64,000 nt of DNA, taken from assembly GCA_004802725.1 (NCBI GenBank), contig SGPM01000081.1, positions 26,313-90,312 on the forward strand. The letters run 5' to 3'. The notes under the pieces are model-generated. The model was given only the letters and a program-made list of their open reading frames with translations. It searched no databases and was not told where the DNA came from. This DNA is from Antrodiella citrinella. Taxonomy: Eukaryota; Basidiomycota; Agaricomycetes; Polyporales; Steccherinaceae. Position 1 is the first letter of the stretch. Each line of letters begins with the position of its first letter. This document shows, piece after piece, positions 35,448-48,100 of this stretch. Position numbers and translations under genes: made by a program.

Positions 35448-35901
35448 CTAATATCGTATCATTATTCATCTCATAGCACACATCGGTCCAGTGAATCATC
35501 TACACTCTCGAGCTGGCCTGCAGCCGCACCGATTTCGCTGAAGCTAGATCGCACTGTGGCGTCCCATCCTCGCCGTTTGGGAAGACTCATCGCGCTACGA
35601 CGATCAGAGGATACTGGATATACGTGACGTCCAGTACAAACCGAACGCAAGGTCATCACGCAGGTCATAGACCAATCGGAAACGAGAGAAACAGCAGATG
35701 TATTCAAAACGTAACACAGATAAATCGTCTGTCCAGAAGACGAAAGAGGCTCTTCCTCAGACCTCTAGGTCTGTAGACCCGAACACATGAAAAAAGAAAG
35801 AATCATGATACGAAAAGACACGAAAACAAGCATAGGGAACAGTCAGTACAAGCATTCAGTATTCCATTGCAACAACCCAACGACCCAGCAATACTCCATA
35901 T

Positions 35902-36869
35902 CTAAATCTCCATCCCGACAAGAACATAGGCAGGGTCGACCTGGAACGGAGGAGTGGAAACAACGGTACCTCCGACATACATCAGGGAGTGCAGGAGGTC
36001 GCCGAGCGCGGGATCCTTCCGTTCAAGGGCAAGGACGAGTGCGGTACAACCGATCTGTTCGTCTGCCAAATCTAAGAGTGCCACAATGCTGCGGAGACAA
36101 CATAAGGCTCGGGAAGCACTCAGCCAAATAGCAAGCGTACCTTTCTCGGAGGTTCACGTGAGCAGCACTCTTTCCGTCGACGTAGAAAGTCTTAGGCTTT
36201 CCCGGAAGCTCGAGCACGACTCCGTCAAAGTTGGCACCAAGGCTCGGGGAGGATATGGAAACACTCTTCGCGTATTTGAGAGCGCCAAGACCGTTGCGCG
36301 GGAATAGTGCGCTTAAAAAGTCGAGCGTAGCGTTGGACTGTTTCGAGCTGATCGCGGCAACGCTACCCTCGCCTTCGTCGTTGCCGTTGTCCGGAGTCAA
36401 GGGTGGGGTTGGGAGATCCGGAGCAAAGTTACGCATGATAGCCCTCGGAGCAGATATGGTGGCTGAACCGAAGGTCGACATGCCGAGGGGAGTCTCGGCG
36501 TCGGTGTAGTCATCGGGAGGTGGAGTCGGAGGATAGATGATTGAATCTGGGAACTTGTCTCTTCCGAATGAGTCTGATGATAGCGTGGATGAGGTGTCGG
36601 AGGCGGGCGAGGAAGAGGGGAAAAGGGATGGCGTCAAACTGTCTGTCACCCAGTTTGACGACCCTCTGTCAGGAGGGCATTTTGCGGGAGGGGCGTCAAA
36701 AGCGCCACTGTGAGAGAGAATTCGACATTGTGAGCATTCTGCACGAATTGCGAAGATGCGGGCAATGCAAAAAGGTGCTTACCCCGGGTCCCCCAGAGAA
36801 GGTAGTAGAGTAGTAGTACATGGAATCGGTGCCCTGCATGTGGGCCACCGCAAGCACGCTAGGAGTCAT
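35902..36869 (-). CDS. OAZ1: Ornithine decarboxylase antizyme (+1 frameshift)
   Basis: Binds ornithine decarboxylase, targets it to the proteasome and limits polyamine levels. Three exons: 36783-36869, 36141-36707 and 35902-36088. ORF1 starts at 36869, has 32 codons (with MYYYSTTFSGGPG near its end) and stops at a UGA at 36696-36698 in the context UUU UGA C. A +1 shift opens ORF2, which runs through the second exon and, after a 52 bp intron, to the stop at 35902-35904; the full product is about 279 residues. The C-terminal part is typical of antizyme: ALVLALERKDPALGDLLHSL, MYVGGTVV and FQVDPAYVLVGMEI, preceded by FYVDGKSAAHVNLRE. The ORF1 start could lie further upstream if an earlier exon exists. 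Identification is firm; the exact shift codon is inference. Confidence 0.9.
36669..36701 (-). promoter_or_regulatory. Programmed +1 ribosomal frameshift region of antizyme
   Basis: Read on the minus strand, ORF1 meets UUU UGA C at 36701-36695. Twenty-four bases later, in the same frame, lies AUG CCC UCC UGA C (36680-36668), with the UCC UGA pair used by most antizymes. A +1 slip at either UGA enters the same ORF2. In known antizymes polyamines raise the slip rate, which closes a feedback loop. Which site works here cannot be decided from sequence. Confidence 0.75.
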
Positions 36870-38343
36870 GTCGGAAGAGAAAGCCCCATCTCCAACGGTT
36901 TGACGACCGTTGCTGATATAGAGCGCATCAGACCAGATGATCGCAACGCAGCAAGATCAAACGGAATAACATACGTGGGGCGAATACTAGATTGCTGTTT
37001 GACGGGATTTATCATAATAAAATTCGACATGGATTGCCAACTTGTACGATTGTGGTTTGTGCGGAAGATCAATAATTGTTTCGCTGCGGGATGGAGGAGA
37101 TAGTGAGTAAAAGTGACGCGAGCCGTATGGCACGACGAGGAAACGGTGCTCACCAAAGCGAAGAACGGTGAAGACGAGAGTGAAAAGGTCAACGTTGTGA
37201 AGAGAGAGCGAGGTCGTCGTCGGAGTAAGCGGTGGTCTGACCCTCAGCCAAACATGCACAAACACCGGCCTCGTGCCGAACGCCTGCCGAGTGGCTGCTG
37301 ATTCTCCGAATCTCTCCAACGTTCGTTCGCCCTTCCACCTCTTCTCCATGAAATTCTTCATCCCTGTAATGCGACCGAGCATCTGAAAATACATCCGCCG
37401 CCATCGTGTCCAACATCGTCCAGCGGTGCGACTGTTGCAAACGATCAACTTGCAGACCCGAAGACAAATCCACCAGGCTTGTGCTTATCACCCACACAAA
37501 CAACGCCCAAAGGCCTGGATGCACCTTGCTCTGCTTCCCTAGACATGACGTCTGTGGACTAGATCTTAATTATATGCAGTCGATTCTCAGCAGTCCTCAG
37601 CTGATCTCCATAATGTCCTGATTTGCGTACAACGAGGCGTTGTTGAGTACATACTATGGCGGTACGTGTTCTACGCATTTATTGTACATAGATATTGCAA
37701 CTACTCAATTGAACAGACATTGGATAGACGGGAAAAATCCCCATCGTAGACAATAGGAACACTCGACCGCTGGTGCTGCAACGTGTCGTATTTCGTCCCT
37801 CTGGCTTCGATCGCAAGAGCACACGTCATTCATTCATTCAAACGGTGAATAGGTAATTCGACTCATACATATCAATTGTAATACCTGCAAGATTGTTGTT
37901 GTTGTCTCTGCTGAACACAGCCTACTAGTTGCGATAAGTGTTTCACTTTACACGACCGTGTTGTCGTCAAAGGAATATAAAAAACTGTCTATCGTACCCG
38001 TGCTTCCTGTTTACACCGTATTCTCGTGTACTGATCTGCTACGTTTGTTGCACGATGACCATACGGATTGCATCCCAACTTAAAGATGTAGTTTCCATTT
38101 TGGGAAGCGATGGCGTTGAGTAGCGACTTTGTGGCGCCTACTTGTTACGATCCAGCACAGGCCGAATTTCAATCAGTATCATGTCACGATGGATTTACTA
38201 GTAGTCGTCTAACTTCCTGCTCTTTCTTCCGCTGCATCACATCTATCTGTTGCCGTCTGCCAGCAGTCGACGCCCGTTTCTACCATATCCGACACGACCT
38301 GCTCAGTATCTTCTAGGACGACAAGCTGTTCACCCAGGTCGTC
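36870..38343. other. Intergenic region between divergent antizyme and TBC genes
   Basis: It must hold the antizyme promoter and leader (minus) and the TBC gene promoter (plus, TATA-like box at 37977). A 153-codon minus-strand open frame at 36987-37448 shows no domain and could be part of the antizyme leader. No other gene seen. Confidence 0.45.
37977..37985 (+). promoter_or_regulatory. TATA-like box upstream of the TBC gene
   Basis: TATAAAAAA lies about 360 bp before the ATG at 38344. If used, it implies a long leader or a leader intron. Confidence 0.35.
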
Positions 38344-41058
38344 ATGGCCACTACCGTAGCTCTTTCTCATCCACCTTCTGCTACCTCCGGAGACGAGGTT
38401 TCTCACCAGCTGGAGGCTGTAGAAGAACATACAGGGAACGTATTTACGGAGAAAGTTGCTGAAACTGGGCCGGATGGAGCGGTTGCTACCACAAAGACGG
38501 AGGTCGAGACAGAGGTAGAGACACAGCCGACGATACCAGGGGAAGCGGACAAGACAGACAGACTAGCACATTCAAGACCTAGTCCACTGGACGTCTCTCA
38601 TGACGACGACATCTCACCTTCTGCTCCTACGGCGAAGCCAGCCCCGTTGACGATCACCCAGAGCGACGTAGTCGCTTCGCCTTTGGACGCACTCCTTTCA
38701 CCAAGTAGTCCCGACGCGCACTTCGAGGCTCGCCAGTCTGTCGCCGCGTCGGACATCACGGACGACGACGGTCGTTTCTCTACCGTACTCCTCAGCGCGC
38801 GGCAGAGTCTGGATCCGGACAACCTCAGCCTCAATGGTTCCATCGACCCGAGCTCTTCGAGCACCTTGGCTGAAGACGAGCCGGAGCATGATGGGAAGAG
38901 AAACACACTGAGTACTCTGGAAGGGTCGGAGTTGATTCGGATGGTGCATATGAATAGGCAGCACAAGAAGACCGCATCTACCTCGACGATCGTGTCTGCG
39001 AGTAATGTCCCGTTCTTGCTGGCGAGGTTGGACGTGCAGAACGACGAGGAGGAAGGTGGTGGGAAAAGGAGAAGCTTGGATGGTCAGCAGAAGTTGCAGG
39101 AAGATTTCAATCGGATGCACCAGGAGATTGAGCCGCAGGAGAATTCAAGACCGGTGGAAAACATAGATTGGGGTGAGTGTCCACGTTATCATATATGCTT
39201 CCGCACGATTCTCATTCACTTCATAGATTTCTGGGGGGACGTCGTTTCGGGTCAGTATGCGTGACCTACACAATTGCATCGTGCTGACGTGCACAGTGCA
39301 GACTATGCGAAGTTTGCTGCAGAAAGACCTGAGGAGCTGGCGAAAGCTATCGAGAGGGGAATACCCAAGACCCTCCGCGGTATGATCTGGCAGCTAATGT
39401 AGGTTCGTCTCTGAGTCACAAAATCATGTTGTCAGCGCTGATCTACATCTATTCAAGGTCGGCATCCAAAGACCCGGAGTTAGAGCAGACATATCTGCGC
39501 TTACTGAAGGAACCAAGCAATCATGAAAAGGCGATAACGAAGGACCTGGGAAGGTTCGTTGCGTACGTTGTATATGTCGTATCTTACTGACATCTCTTCA
39601 GGACTTTTCCTCATGATGCATTCTTCACGGACGGTCACGGTATCGGACAAGAAAATCTATTCAACGTCCTGAAAGCCTATTCATTGTATGCTCTATCTTT
39701 TGTCGAGCTGCATCCATACTAATCGCAACCAAAGATACGATCCTCAAGTAGGATATTGTCAGGGACTTCCGTTTGTAGTGGCCATCTTACTGCTAAATGT
39801 AAGCTTCTCGTTTTGTCTGTGACACCATTGCTTATCTCTCTCGCTCGATAGATGCCAGATGAAGAGGCCTTCTGCTTGCTTGTCAGATTGATGCATTCAT
39901 ACGATGTGCGGGGGCATTTCTTGCCTGAAATGCCAAAGTTGACCTTACGGCTCGTACGTCTTGCTCGCGTTATTTGCCGCAGCTTTGACTGATTCTCTGT
40001 TTGAACAGTTCCAGGTACTATGATCTACCCCTCGTAAGACTCTAGTCTAATCCTCTATAGTTTGACCGTCTCGTCGAAGAGATCCTGCCTGTACTGCATG
40101 TGCATTTCACCCGTCAAGGCATCAAATCGAGTATGTACTGCTCCCAGTGGTTCCTCACAATATTCAGTTACCGGTATGTCTATATTCGAGCATGCACTCT
40201 TGAGACTTGCTGAAACATACTGCTCTAGATTTCCGATGGAAATCGTCTTCCGAATTATTGACAATTGCTTGGCAAGCGGCATAGAGGCCATGTTCGCTTT
40301 CAGCGTGATGCTTCTTTACAAGAATGAGGAACAACTCTTGAACATGAAGTTCGACCAGCTATTGACGTTCCTAAATACCAAGGTGTTTGACGTGTACTTG
40401 GTACGCCCTCACATCGCATGATACTGTGCATCTTCATACTGAGATAATTGTATAGCTGCGCAATAGTCCCCCGGGCAAAGGGCCGTGTTATGACGTAGAT
40501 CAGTTCGTGCAGGAGTCGGTGTCTCTGCGGATCACGCCTTTCCAGTTGGACAACTATGCACATGAATACGAGGAGTTCGTTCGGATACGAGACGCGCATG
40601 CCATTGAGATGGATGCGCTGAGAACCAGTAATAGGGCATTGTCTGCACAGGTGTAAGCTGATTCTCCGCCGACGCTCAGTGTGTCAGTGCTGATACTTGT
40701 TCATTTCAGTAACCGACTCGAAGCTAGCATGGCGCAATTGAACACTGAACATTGTGAAGTGCTGGTAAGTTCTGAGATAAAGCGAGTTGCTGGAAGATAC
40801 TAACATCTGCCACGCAGAACGAATTGGTGCGAGCACGATTGCGAAACGAAGAGCTCGAGGGCGAGCTTGTTCGTTACAAACTACTGTGCGTTTCCTTGCA
40901 TTCTGCTTACATCAACACGCTGATACCGATTACATTGTTTATGCAGATATGCGGAGGCAATGCATTCCAGCGAAGATGCAAAGTCGTCGCATCGGTTGTC
41001 TACGTCGGCAAGTATTAGCAGAAGAGGGAGCGGAAACACACTGTCGCATTTGACTTGA
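38344..41058 (+). CDS. TBC-domain RabGAP, Gyp5-like
   Basis: GTPase-activating protein for a Rab GTPase, probably in ER-Golgi or polarised transport as for yeast Gyp5/Gyl1. Fourteen exons (38344-39172, 39227-39250, 39302-39398, 39458-39553, 39602-39685, 39735-39798, 39852-39953, 40009-40014, 40061-40173, 40229-40400, 40456-40652, 40710-40764, 40818-40885, 40947-41058) give 672 residues. About 275 disordered, Ser/Asp-rich residues precede the TBC domain (about 285-520), which begins DFWGDVVSDYAKFA and has GIPKTLRGMIWQLM. Both catalytic fingers are present: the Arg in ITKDLGR (IxxDxxR) and the Gln in YCQG. A coiled coil follows (MDALRTSNRALSAQ to ELEGELVRYKLL), as in Gyp5. Exon 8 is a 6 nt microexon coding Phe-Gln. 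Confidence 0.93.
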
Positions 41059-41354
41059 TTCATTCATCGTGTTGTACAATATCATTCATTAGCACTATCG
41101 GAGGAACCATCACTCGCACGCGATAGAATTGTAAACTTACATCTTCGCGGTTTTGGGAGCGTGTTGCATGTGCTTATGGTCTAGACATGTTGTCGTGGGT
41201 CGGAGACCCAGGTCAGACCAGATGAAATGACCTCGATCAGACGCGCGAAATACAAACTCTCCGCCTTTTGATGAGTGACCACTACGACCCCGAAACGCCA
41301 CCACTGCTCCCCTCCGCTTTCTAGCACTTTCATCTACTATTTCAGTATCTCTCA

Positions 41355-43939
41355 ATGAACTGGGTACAGCGATGTAGTCGACAAGCCAACCAATTCGTTC
41401 GCCCAAGGAACTTAAAGCCGAGAAATTGGAGATTCTCTTCGGAGCGCCGTTCACAGCACACCGCTTCTGCAACTCCGAGTGCCAGTGCCAGTGCTTCGGC
41501 AGGTCGATTGTTGAAGGTCTCTCCGTGGTGCGCAAGCTTGGTTGTGCTGGCAGGCGCGAGCGTGTTCGCATACGATTACAACCAGCCGTTCCGGCATACT
41601 GTTCTGGCAGTTGTACGGTGTTCGAGGATAGCTGGTATGCACTATTCTATCACTCTGTTCGGCGTATGAGGTACTCATGTTGTGCAGAGGCTGCTGTTTT
41701 TGGTGCTATCGACTACAAGAAGACTCTAAGCAAGGAGTACGGGACACAGGATGCGCACAATGAAGCTCTGTCTATGTGCCACAAACGAAGTGCAGAGAGG
41801 GTCTTGAAGGCTTTGCTTGCGAACGGAGGTATGCTCCTTGCGATTCTTCCATTGGTTTCATGTTCTCATACACTTCCTCGCAGGTATATTCATCAAGCTG
41901 GGACAACATATGGCTTCACTGTGAGTCTGGGTACGAAGCTGTCATAGCACACGTGGTGACGTGGTTTCAGAGTAGTGCTCCCTATTGAATGGACGAGTAC
42001 CATGCGGCCCTTGCAAGACCAATGCGAACCTACGGCCTACGAGGATATTGAGAAACTCATCGAAACCGACATGGGTGGGAGTATAGATGAGTTGTTCTCG
42101 GAGTTCGACGCGAAGCCTGTTGGCGTGGCGAGTCTTGCACAGGTGCATGTAGGGCGGCTGAGATCGAGTGGGAGGAGAGTAGCGGTGAAGGTGACTTCTA
42201 TACCCGTGTCCTTTCCGATGAATGCTCATAGCGTCATGAAGCTGCAACATCCCCATTTGGCCGAGTTCTGCGACATCGACATGGAGATGGTTGACGTCTC
42301 ACTTGGTGAGTACACTTAGATTCAGAATTCTACAGGACACCTTGACCTACAGGCGTGCAGGTTGGATCAAGCGTATCTTCCCAGACTTTGAGTTTACCTG
42401 GCTTGCGGACGAGATGCGACAAAACTTGCCCAAAGAAATGGACTTTGTACATGAAGCCTCAAACACATTCCGAGCTATGTCAGATTTCGAGCATATCCGT
42501 TCGTCGTTGTATATCCGTCAGTATCTCCTTGTACTGTTCCGTGTTCTTTGATCGATATACCTCTCCCCCAGCGGAAGTCGTCGATGCCAAAAAGCGGATA
42601 TTGATCATGGAATATATCCAAGGAGGTCGTGTGGACGATTTACAATACCTTGCAGACCATAATATTGACCGGAATAAAGTTGCGTTGGAGTTGGCGAGGA
42701 TTTTCTCTCAGGTAACTGCATTCATCTCCATTGTTCCACGATGATCCCTTACATTCCTACTGCAGATGGTACATATCAATGGCTGGTTCCACGCTGTACG
42801 TGATTACTTGATACTCTTATTGAATATGACCTAACACCCTATGCAGGATCCACACCCCGGTACTGCATGATGAAATATGTAGGTCAAGTTGATTTGCTGA
42901 TACTTGAATATTTGTAGGGAACCTACTTATCCGTCCAGCCCCGCCTAAGTCGAGATCACCGTATAATTTCGAGATTGTGTTGCTGGATCACGGTCTCTAC
43001 TTCGATCTGGACGACGAACTGCGAGTGAACTATAGTCGCTTCTGGCTGTCCCTAATTGCAGCAGCATCGCCGCAGACGAATAGAGACAGGCGGAAATATG
43101 CGGAGCTCGTAGGCAACATCACAGACGATCTTGTATGTGCTTACGCCATTCCACCTTGTGTATCTGTTCTGATGTGTATTCTCAGTATCCGGTATTTGAG
43201 GCCGCCATCACAGGTATCTCCTAAGTTCCGATGACGCAGTGTGATCGGAATGTTGACCTTGACCTTCCAGGACGTGCTGCTTTGAAAGGATCATGGGACG
43301 AGTTCCACGACGAAGCTTCGGAAGAGGGTGCGTTCAAACGAGGAGCTAGTATGATCGAACTCTCTGCGCAAAGTGAAGAGGAGATGGAGGCAATCAGGAA
43401 TGCCGTTGTTCAGCACGATGGCTTGCTTCTGTCTGTCTTCGATGTGCTAAGGAGAGTGCCGAGGCGTGTTCTGATGGTCCTCAAGCTGAACGACTTGACT
43501 CGCAGTTTGGATCATGCTCTGGCAACGACACACTCGAGTGTAAGTATTCTTGTCGGAATATTTATCGGTCTGGGACTAAATTCTTTTCTTCAGGTACGGG
43601 TGTTCTTGATCACTGCCAAGTATTGTACCGTAGCAGTATGGCGGGACGACCAGGTCCGACTGATATCCCAGATGAGAGTGAGAGGGTTGATGTCATTCAA
43701 TCTTCTGTTCGAGTATTTCTCGCGCTGGTGGTGAGTGCATTCATATCCAAGAACCTAGCCCACATGTCTAAGGAACTTGATACAGGCACTACCAAAAATC
43801 ATATAGAGCGTTGGTACTGGCAGAGACAGCCTTGGATCTTCAAGCGCAAATCACGAAAATGAATTTCTGGATTCGAGGTCTCCTAGCGGGGGGAGGGCTA
43901 CAGCGAGCACATGCCACCGCCGCAGGACTAGTAGTATAG
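41355..43939 (+). CDS. ABC1/ADCK (UbiB) family atypical kinase
   Basis: Atypical kinase-like ATPase, probably mitochondrial, of the ADCK1/Mcp2 branch linked to coenzyme Q and lipid homeostasis. Fourteen exons (41355-41634, 41688-41828, 41884-41920, 41971-42190, 42242-42305, 42361-42516, 42572-42711, 42766-42795, 42847-42859, 42918-43132, 43186-43213, 43271-43539, 43594-43730, 43786-43939) give 627 residues. The N-terminus is Arg/Ser/Ala-rich without acidic residues, like a mitochondrial presequence, followed by a hydrophobic stretch (WCASLVVLAGASVFAY). Family motifs appear in order: KLGQ of the KxGQ motif, the loop GVASLAQVH, VAVK with the catalytic Lys, HADPHPGN (split by an intron) and LLDHG in place of DFG. 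One exon is only 13 nt. The splice at 42191, with donor GTGACT, is the weakest. Confidence 0.92.
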
Positions 43940-44115
43940 CTCAACTTATTTGCAGATCCTTACGATGATAGGCGTATAATACTGGATTTCACACAGCACA
44001 TTCCGTAAGCAAACATTCGGGATGAGTGCTGAGCACTGAGCAGCCAGTCAACGAATCAAGAACAGTGACATCGTGAGGACATAATTGTTCAGTGTAGTCA
44101 CCTTCTTCTGCGCTT

Positions 44116-44824
44116 TCATTTCTTCTTCGCCTTTGTAAACAGAGTGTCGATAGTAGCAGCGTTACTTTTCAATATATCCCACTGTGGCGAGTAACATGAG
44201 CAGATGTACATATGGGGCGAATGAGTAAATATGCTTACCTGCTCCTTTGAGATAGAGATGCCTTTCTTTCCCGGCTTTGCTTCTCCATCTTTCTCGTAGA
44301 ATTCACGAATATCAAGGTACACAGTTCCTGTAAGTATAGGGGTTGTCAACCACTTGATTGTACTTAGCCTGGGTTGCGAGACTCACCTTTAAATTCCGAC
44401 AAAGTCGCCCGTTTCTTCTTACCAAGGTCGATGAACCTCCGGCCATCCGAGTCAAATTTTACGAGGGAGTCATCCTCATCTTCGTCATCCTTCTCATCCT
44501 CACGGGGAGGCTGATGACCAGACATGTTGTTAGGGTCTCGAAGGGTGCTCCAAGTCTCGGGGTTTACTTACGGTGTTTAGTTTCGGCTTCTTCACCGTGC
44601 GCTGAGATGATTTCGTTGCCATCTGCTTGTCCTTCTGTGTGTTTCGTATTGACATGAGAAGCTCAACGCGTTATACAAAACCGTGTACATACCTGTTTCG
44701 GACGCGACTTCTTTATGGGCACTTCCTCCTCTGACTGCTCCTGCTCCGAAGGCGACTTGTTACCTTCGTCATCATATTCGAGCTCGTCGTCATTGTCGCC
44801 CTTCGACGCTCTCCGTTTACCCAT
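44116..44824 (-). CDS. SUB1: Transcriptional coactivator PC4/Sub1
   Basis: Single-strand DNA-binding coactivator of RNA polymerase II, in the nucleus. Five exons (44693-44824, 44572-44634, 44387-44510, 44239-44327, 44116-44181) give 157 residues. The first 75 residues are charged and disordered (acidic DNDDELEYDDEG, basic KKPKLN). The PC4 domain follows: VKFDSDGRRFIDLGKKKRAT, TVYLDIREFYEKDGEAKPGK, KGISISKEQWDIL. Yeast Sub1 is longer because of a C-terminal extension; this one ends after the domain with KKK, as human PC4 does. The gene is divergent from the TOM1 homologue with 332 bp between start codons. Confidence 0.95.
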
Positions 44825-45156
44825 GATGAGACTCAAGAGTGATCAAGGAGAGTGGCTAATAAACACGACGCGTCGCGGTCTCGTGCATGGCGCAGATTCC
44901 CACGTATACAGACTCTGCGGAGGTTGCTTACGGGATTGTTACTGTGGGAATATATTACCATATCAGGCGCTCACAGAGCCCCTTGCCCGCGACCGCGTCA
45001 GCCTGGACAAACTTGCATCTGCTCTTTCGTCCGCCACAAACACACGACCGCGACCGGTCATTCTCACAATTCTCGGATTCATCGGCGAAAGAGCTTGCAG
45101 AACACTGATATTCCAAATTTCCTCGTCGTGTCTCCTCGACTCCTCTTGTCGCAGGA
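44825..45156. promoter_or_regulatory. Divergent SUB1-TOM1 promoter
   Basis: The 332 bp between the two start codons must carry both promoters and leaders. I see no strong TATA box. Confidence 0.5.
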
Positions 45157-48100
45157 ATGAAGATACTACATAAATCCAAGAGAGCCCTGCCGCCAGTACG
45201 CTTGTCCTTGTATTCCTTTTGCTTGCTCCGCGTTGAACACGCCTCGTTTATAGCTTCCGCAAGTGGTCGAGCTAATCAACACACTTTTGGAGACTCCAAG
45301 TGAGCAACTCCACGTTGTGCTCGGGCAGATCGACAGTTGGAAATGGCCTCGGTCGGACCTGAATGCATGGATTAAGGTCTTGAACAAGTTCGATGCTATC
45401 ATGGCAGAAATCATCCGGGATTATGACATTGATAAGCTGCAAGTTAATGTGTTCACACCCTTGACGAAGAAAACCCTCGCGGAGGTTCTCCGATTCGAGA
45501 GGTTACTTCTTGAGAATTCCACAAACAGAAAGACGTTCAACTCTTACGATGTGAGCATGACTTTTTGTGTTAGTGATGCTAAAGGATCAAATGAGTTTCT
45601 TTAGCGTCTGCAAAGCCTGATGTTCACGTCGGACTTGGACATCTTGATCCTCGCCTTGAACCTCCTACTTCGTCCCGCACAACAATATTCCGCGCAGCCT
45701 GCGGTTTCGCATGCTCTCAGCATCTCTACACCTCGTCTCGCATCACTTGCCAAACGATGGCCTAATCTTCGAGAGTACGATGTGAATCTCATCGACCTTG
45801 TAGGTGATAAGGGAAAGGCTCAAATTGAGGCGCTTCCAAACGACGCTCGGGAGGTGTTCTTCACGTTTTACAACAAGACGGCCACTGCCAATCCGAAGGA
45901 GAAGGGAATAGCAGAAGAGATTTTGGAGTTGCCGACCCCTCAACAAACACCATCTCGCAAGGGACCTACTACGGCTGTCCTTGGTCCATCGACGCCTGCC
46001 CCCGGATCTGTGACGGTCCATATTGATAGCCAAACACTGCAATCCAAATCAGCTATGGAGATCCTAGCCGACGCCGTCGAAAAGTACGCCGTCCCTGAAG
46101 ACGACAAATTGGAGCTTCTTGGTCGTATTCGTTATGCTCAGGCATTGACTCCAGGACATAAAGCTGAAAGGGAGAAGCTCGTGGCCATTCGCCTTCTCAC
46201 CACCGCCATTTTCGGCCACACTCACCTTGAAAGTCAAGCACAGTCCTCGTTGTTCATTCACGAACCAGACCTCGTTTTCCACATCGCGGAACTCCTACAA
46301 TTGGACCAGGGTGTAGATGTACAAGTGCAAGCTGCTGCGGTCGCAGCTCTCGATTCTCTCGGGCGCTACAAGGGCAAGATTCAAGAAGTGCTTACAGCCG
46401 TGAACGCTGGTGTCAATCACGGTATCCTCATGGCGCTGCTGAGAAGGACTATCTCGCAAGTAGCAGATCCTGAGTGCACTCTTTCGCAGGCGTTCGTAGA
46501 AGCTCTACTGGCTTTTGTCACATTCGTAGCCACTCATGCTTCTGGAGGCAACATGGTGGTCGGTGCAGGCCTGGTTCCCTTGTTGATTCAGGTCATCGAG
46601 AACAGACTTCCCAACCGATTATACGTATTGTCGAAGGCCATGCAGTTGCTCGACAATGTGCTGTATGGTTACACAAACGCGTTCCAGTTGTTTTGCAATG
46701 TCCACGGAGTTGAAGCCCTTGTGGATAGGATTGAGGTATGCGACGTTGACTTTTTCCAATATATGAAGCTCATGTTTGCGCAGTTTGAAGTGGATCTGGA
46801 TCTGGAAGAACACGCTGGAGAGGATATCCCCGATGTACCTGCATCCTATGGTTGGTTTCATGATGCATCACGTTGTCGCCTCGCTAATCGTTGAATCTCA
46901 GGGAAACTGTCGGTGGCCAGAGGTGCTGTTCTCAAGCATATAATGCGGTCAATGCACCGTATGATGCAGTCCTCGGGAACCAGCGAAGGCCTTCGTGGTC
47001 TGCTGGACTCCTCTCTGTTGAAGTCGAGCAAGAAGATAATGGAGCACAGAGATGTCTTCGGACCCAACATTCTTCCCATTGGTATGTTTCTCGATACTGC
47101 GCTTGAAGATACAGTCATTCATTACAGTATTCAGCGATCAACATCATGGCAACATTCGTGCACAACGAGGCGACCTGTCTGAATGTGATTCAGGAAGCAG
47201 GGCTCCCAGATGCCTTCTACCGCGTGGTAGAATCTGGCCTCGAGCCTGTGATAGAGGTAACAAATGGCCCTACACCAGAATTCGAAACGTTCGCTCATTA
47301 TTGACCTAGGTCATTCAATCTGTTCCCAACGCGATTGGAGCTCTGTGTTTGAATCAAACCGGCCAAGAGCAACTGGCTGCACGCCCAACCATCATTCCCG
47401 GGCTTTTGTCTATATTCACGTCTGAACGTCATCAAAGAGTCCTACAGGAAAAGGAGAATGCCGTATTGATTGGGACCGCCATCGAGGAGCTCATTCGCCA
47501 TCATCCGTCGCTGAAAAACTCAGTGTATGATGCCGTTAGATCTACCATGGGTACTATTGAGGAGCTTGGTAACAGCTTCGTAGTTCCAGAAGATCTCAAA
47601 TCGTGGTATATCATTCAACCCGCTATATCGACACAGTCGGTCGGTGTGCAGACATCCGACAACGACGTGCCTATGGAACCTATTGAACCGGCCGAAGTCA
47701 CGACTCAGGTCGCTCCTACACCTATGGACGAGCCTCCTGCAAAGGATCCCCTGGAGCCTGAAGACGACGAAGTAAAAATTCACGGCAACTTGGTCACGTC
47801 CTACATCGACGTATTCTGCAAGGTAAGCTCGGACATCTTGTGCTTGAGAATACTTGCCCATGTGTTCCTTCTTTAGTTCTTGGAGGGCTTCTTCCAGCAC
47901 GTTCCCCACTGCCGCGATTTCATTACTAACGCTGATAGCATGAAACGTCTTGGTAACTTGACGGCCTTGCCATGTCTTCCTTATGACTATCCTAATAGCG
48001 TCGCGTCGGATTCTCTGGTGCAAGTGATCAGGACGATGATGGAGGCAGCCACCGCCGAGACGCTCACCTTCCTTATTGGACTCGTCAACGAATCTCTTGC

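Larger units (their letters stand above)
34687..35901. other. Intergenic stretch between the MYND array and antizyme
   Basis: It contains a further MYND tail fragment (34752-34807) and a hairpin element (35345-35447), both listed separately. I see no gene. Confidence 0.5.

Noticed and set aside
36987..37448. 153-codon minus-strand frame upstream of antizyme
   Set aside because: No recognisable domain and no consistent splice into ORF1; probably leader or promoter DNA.
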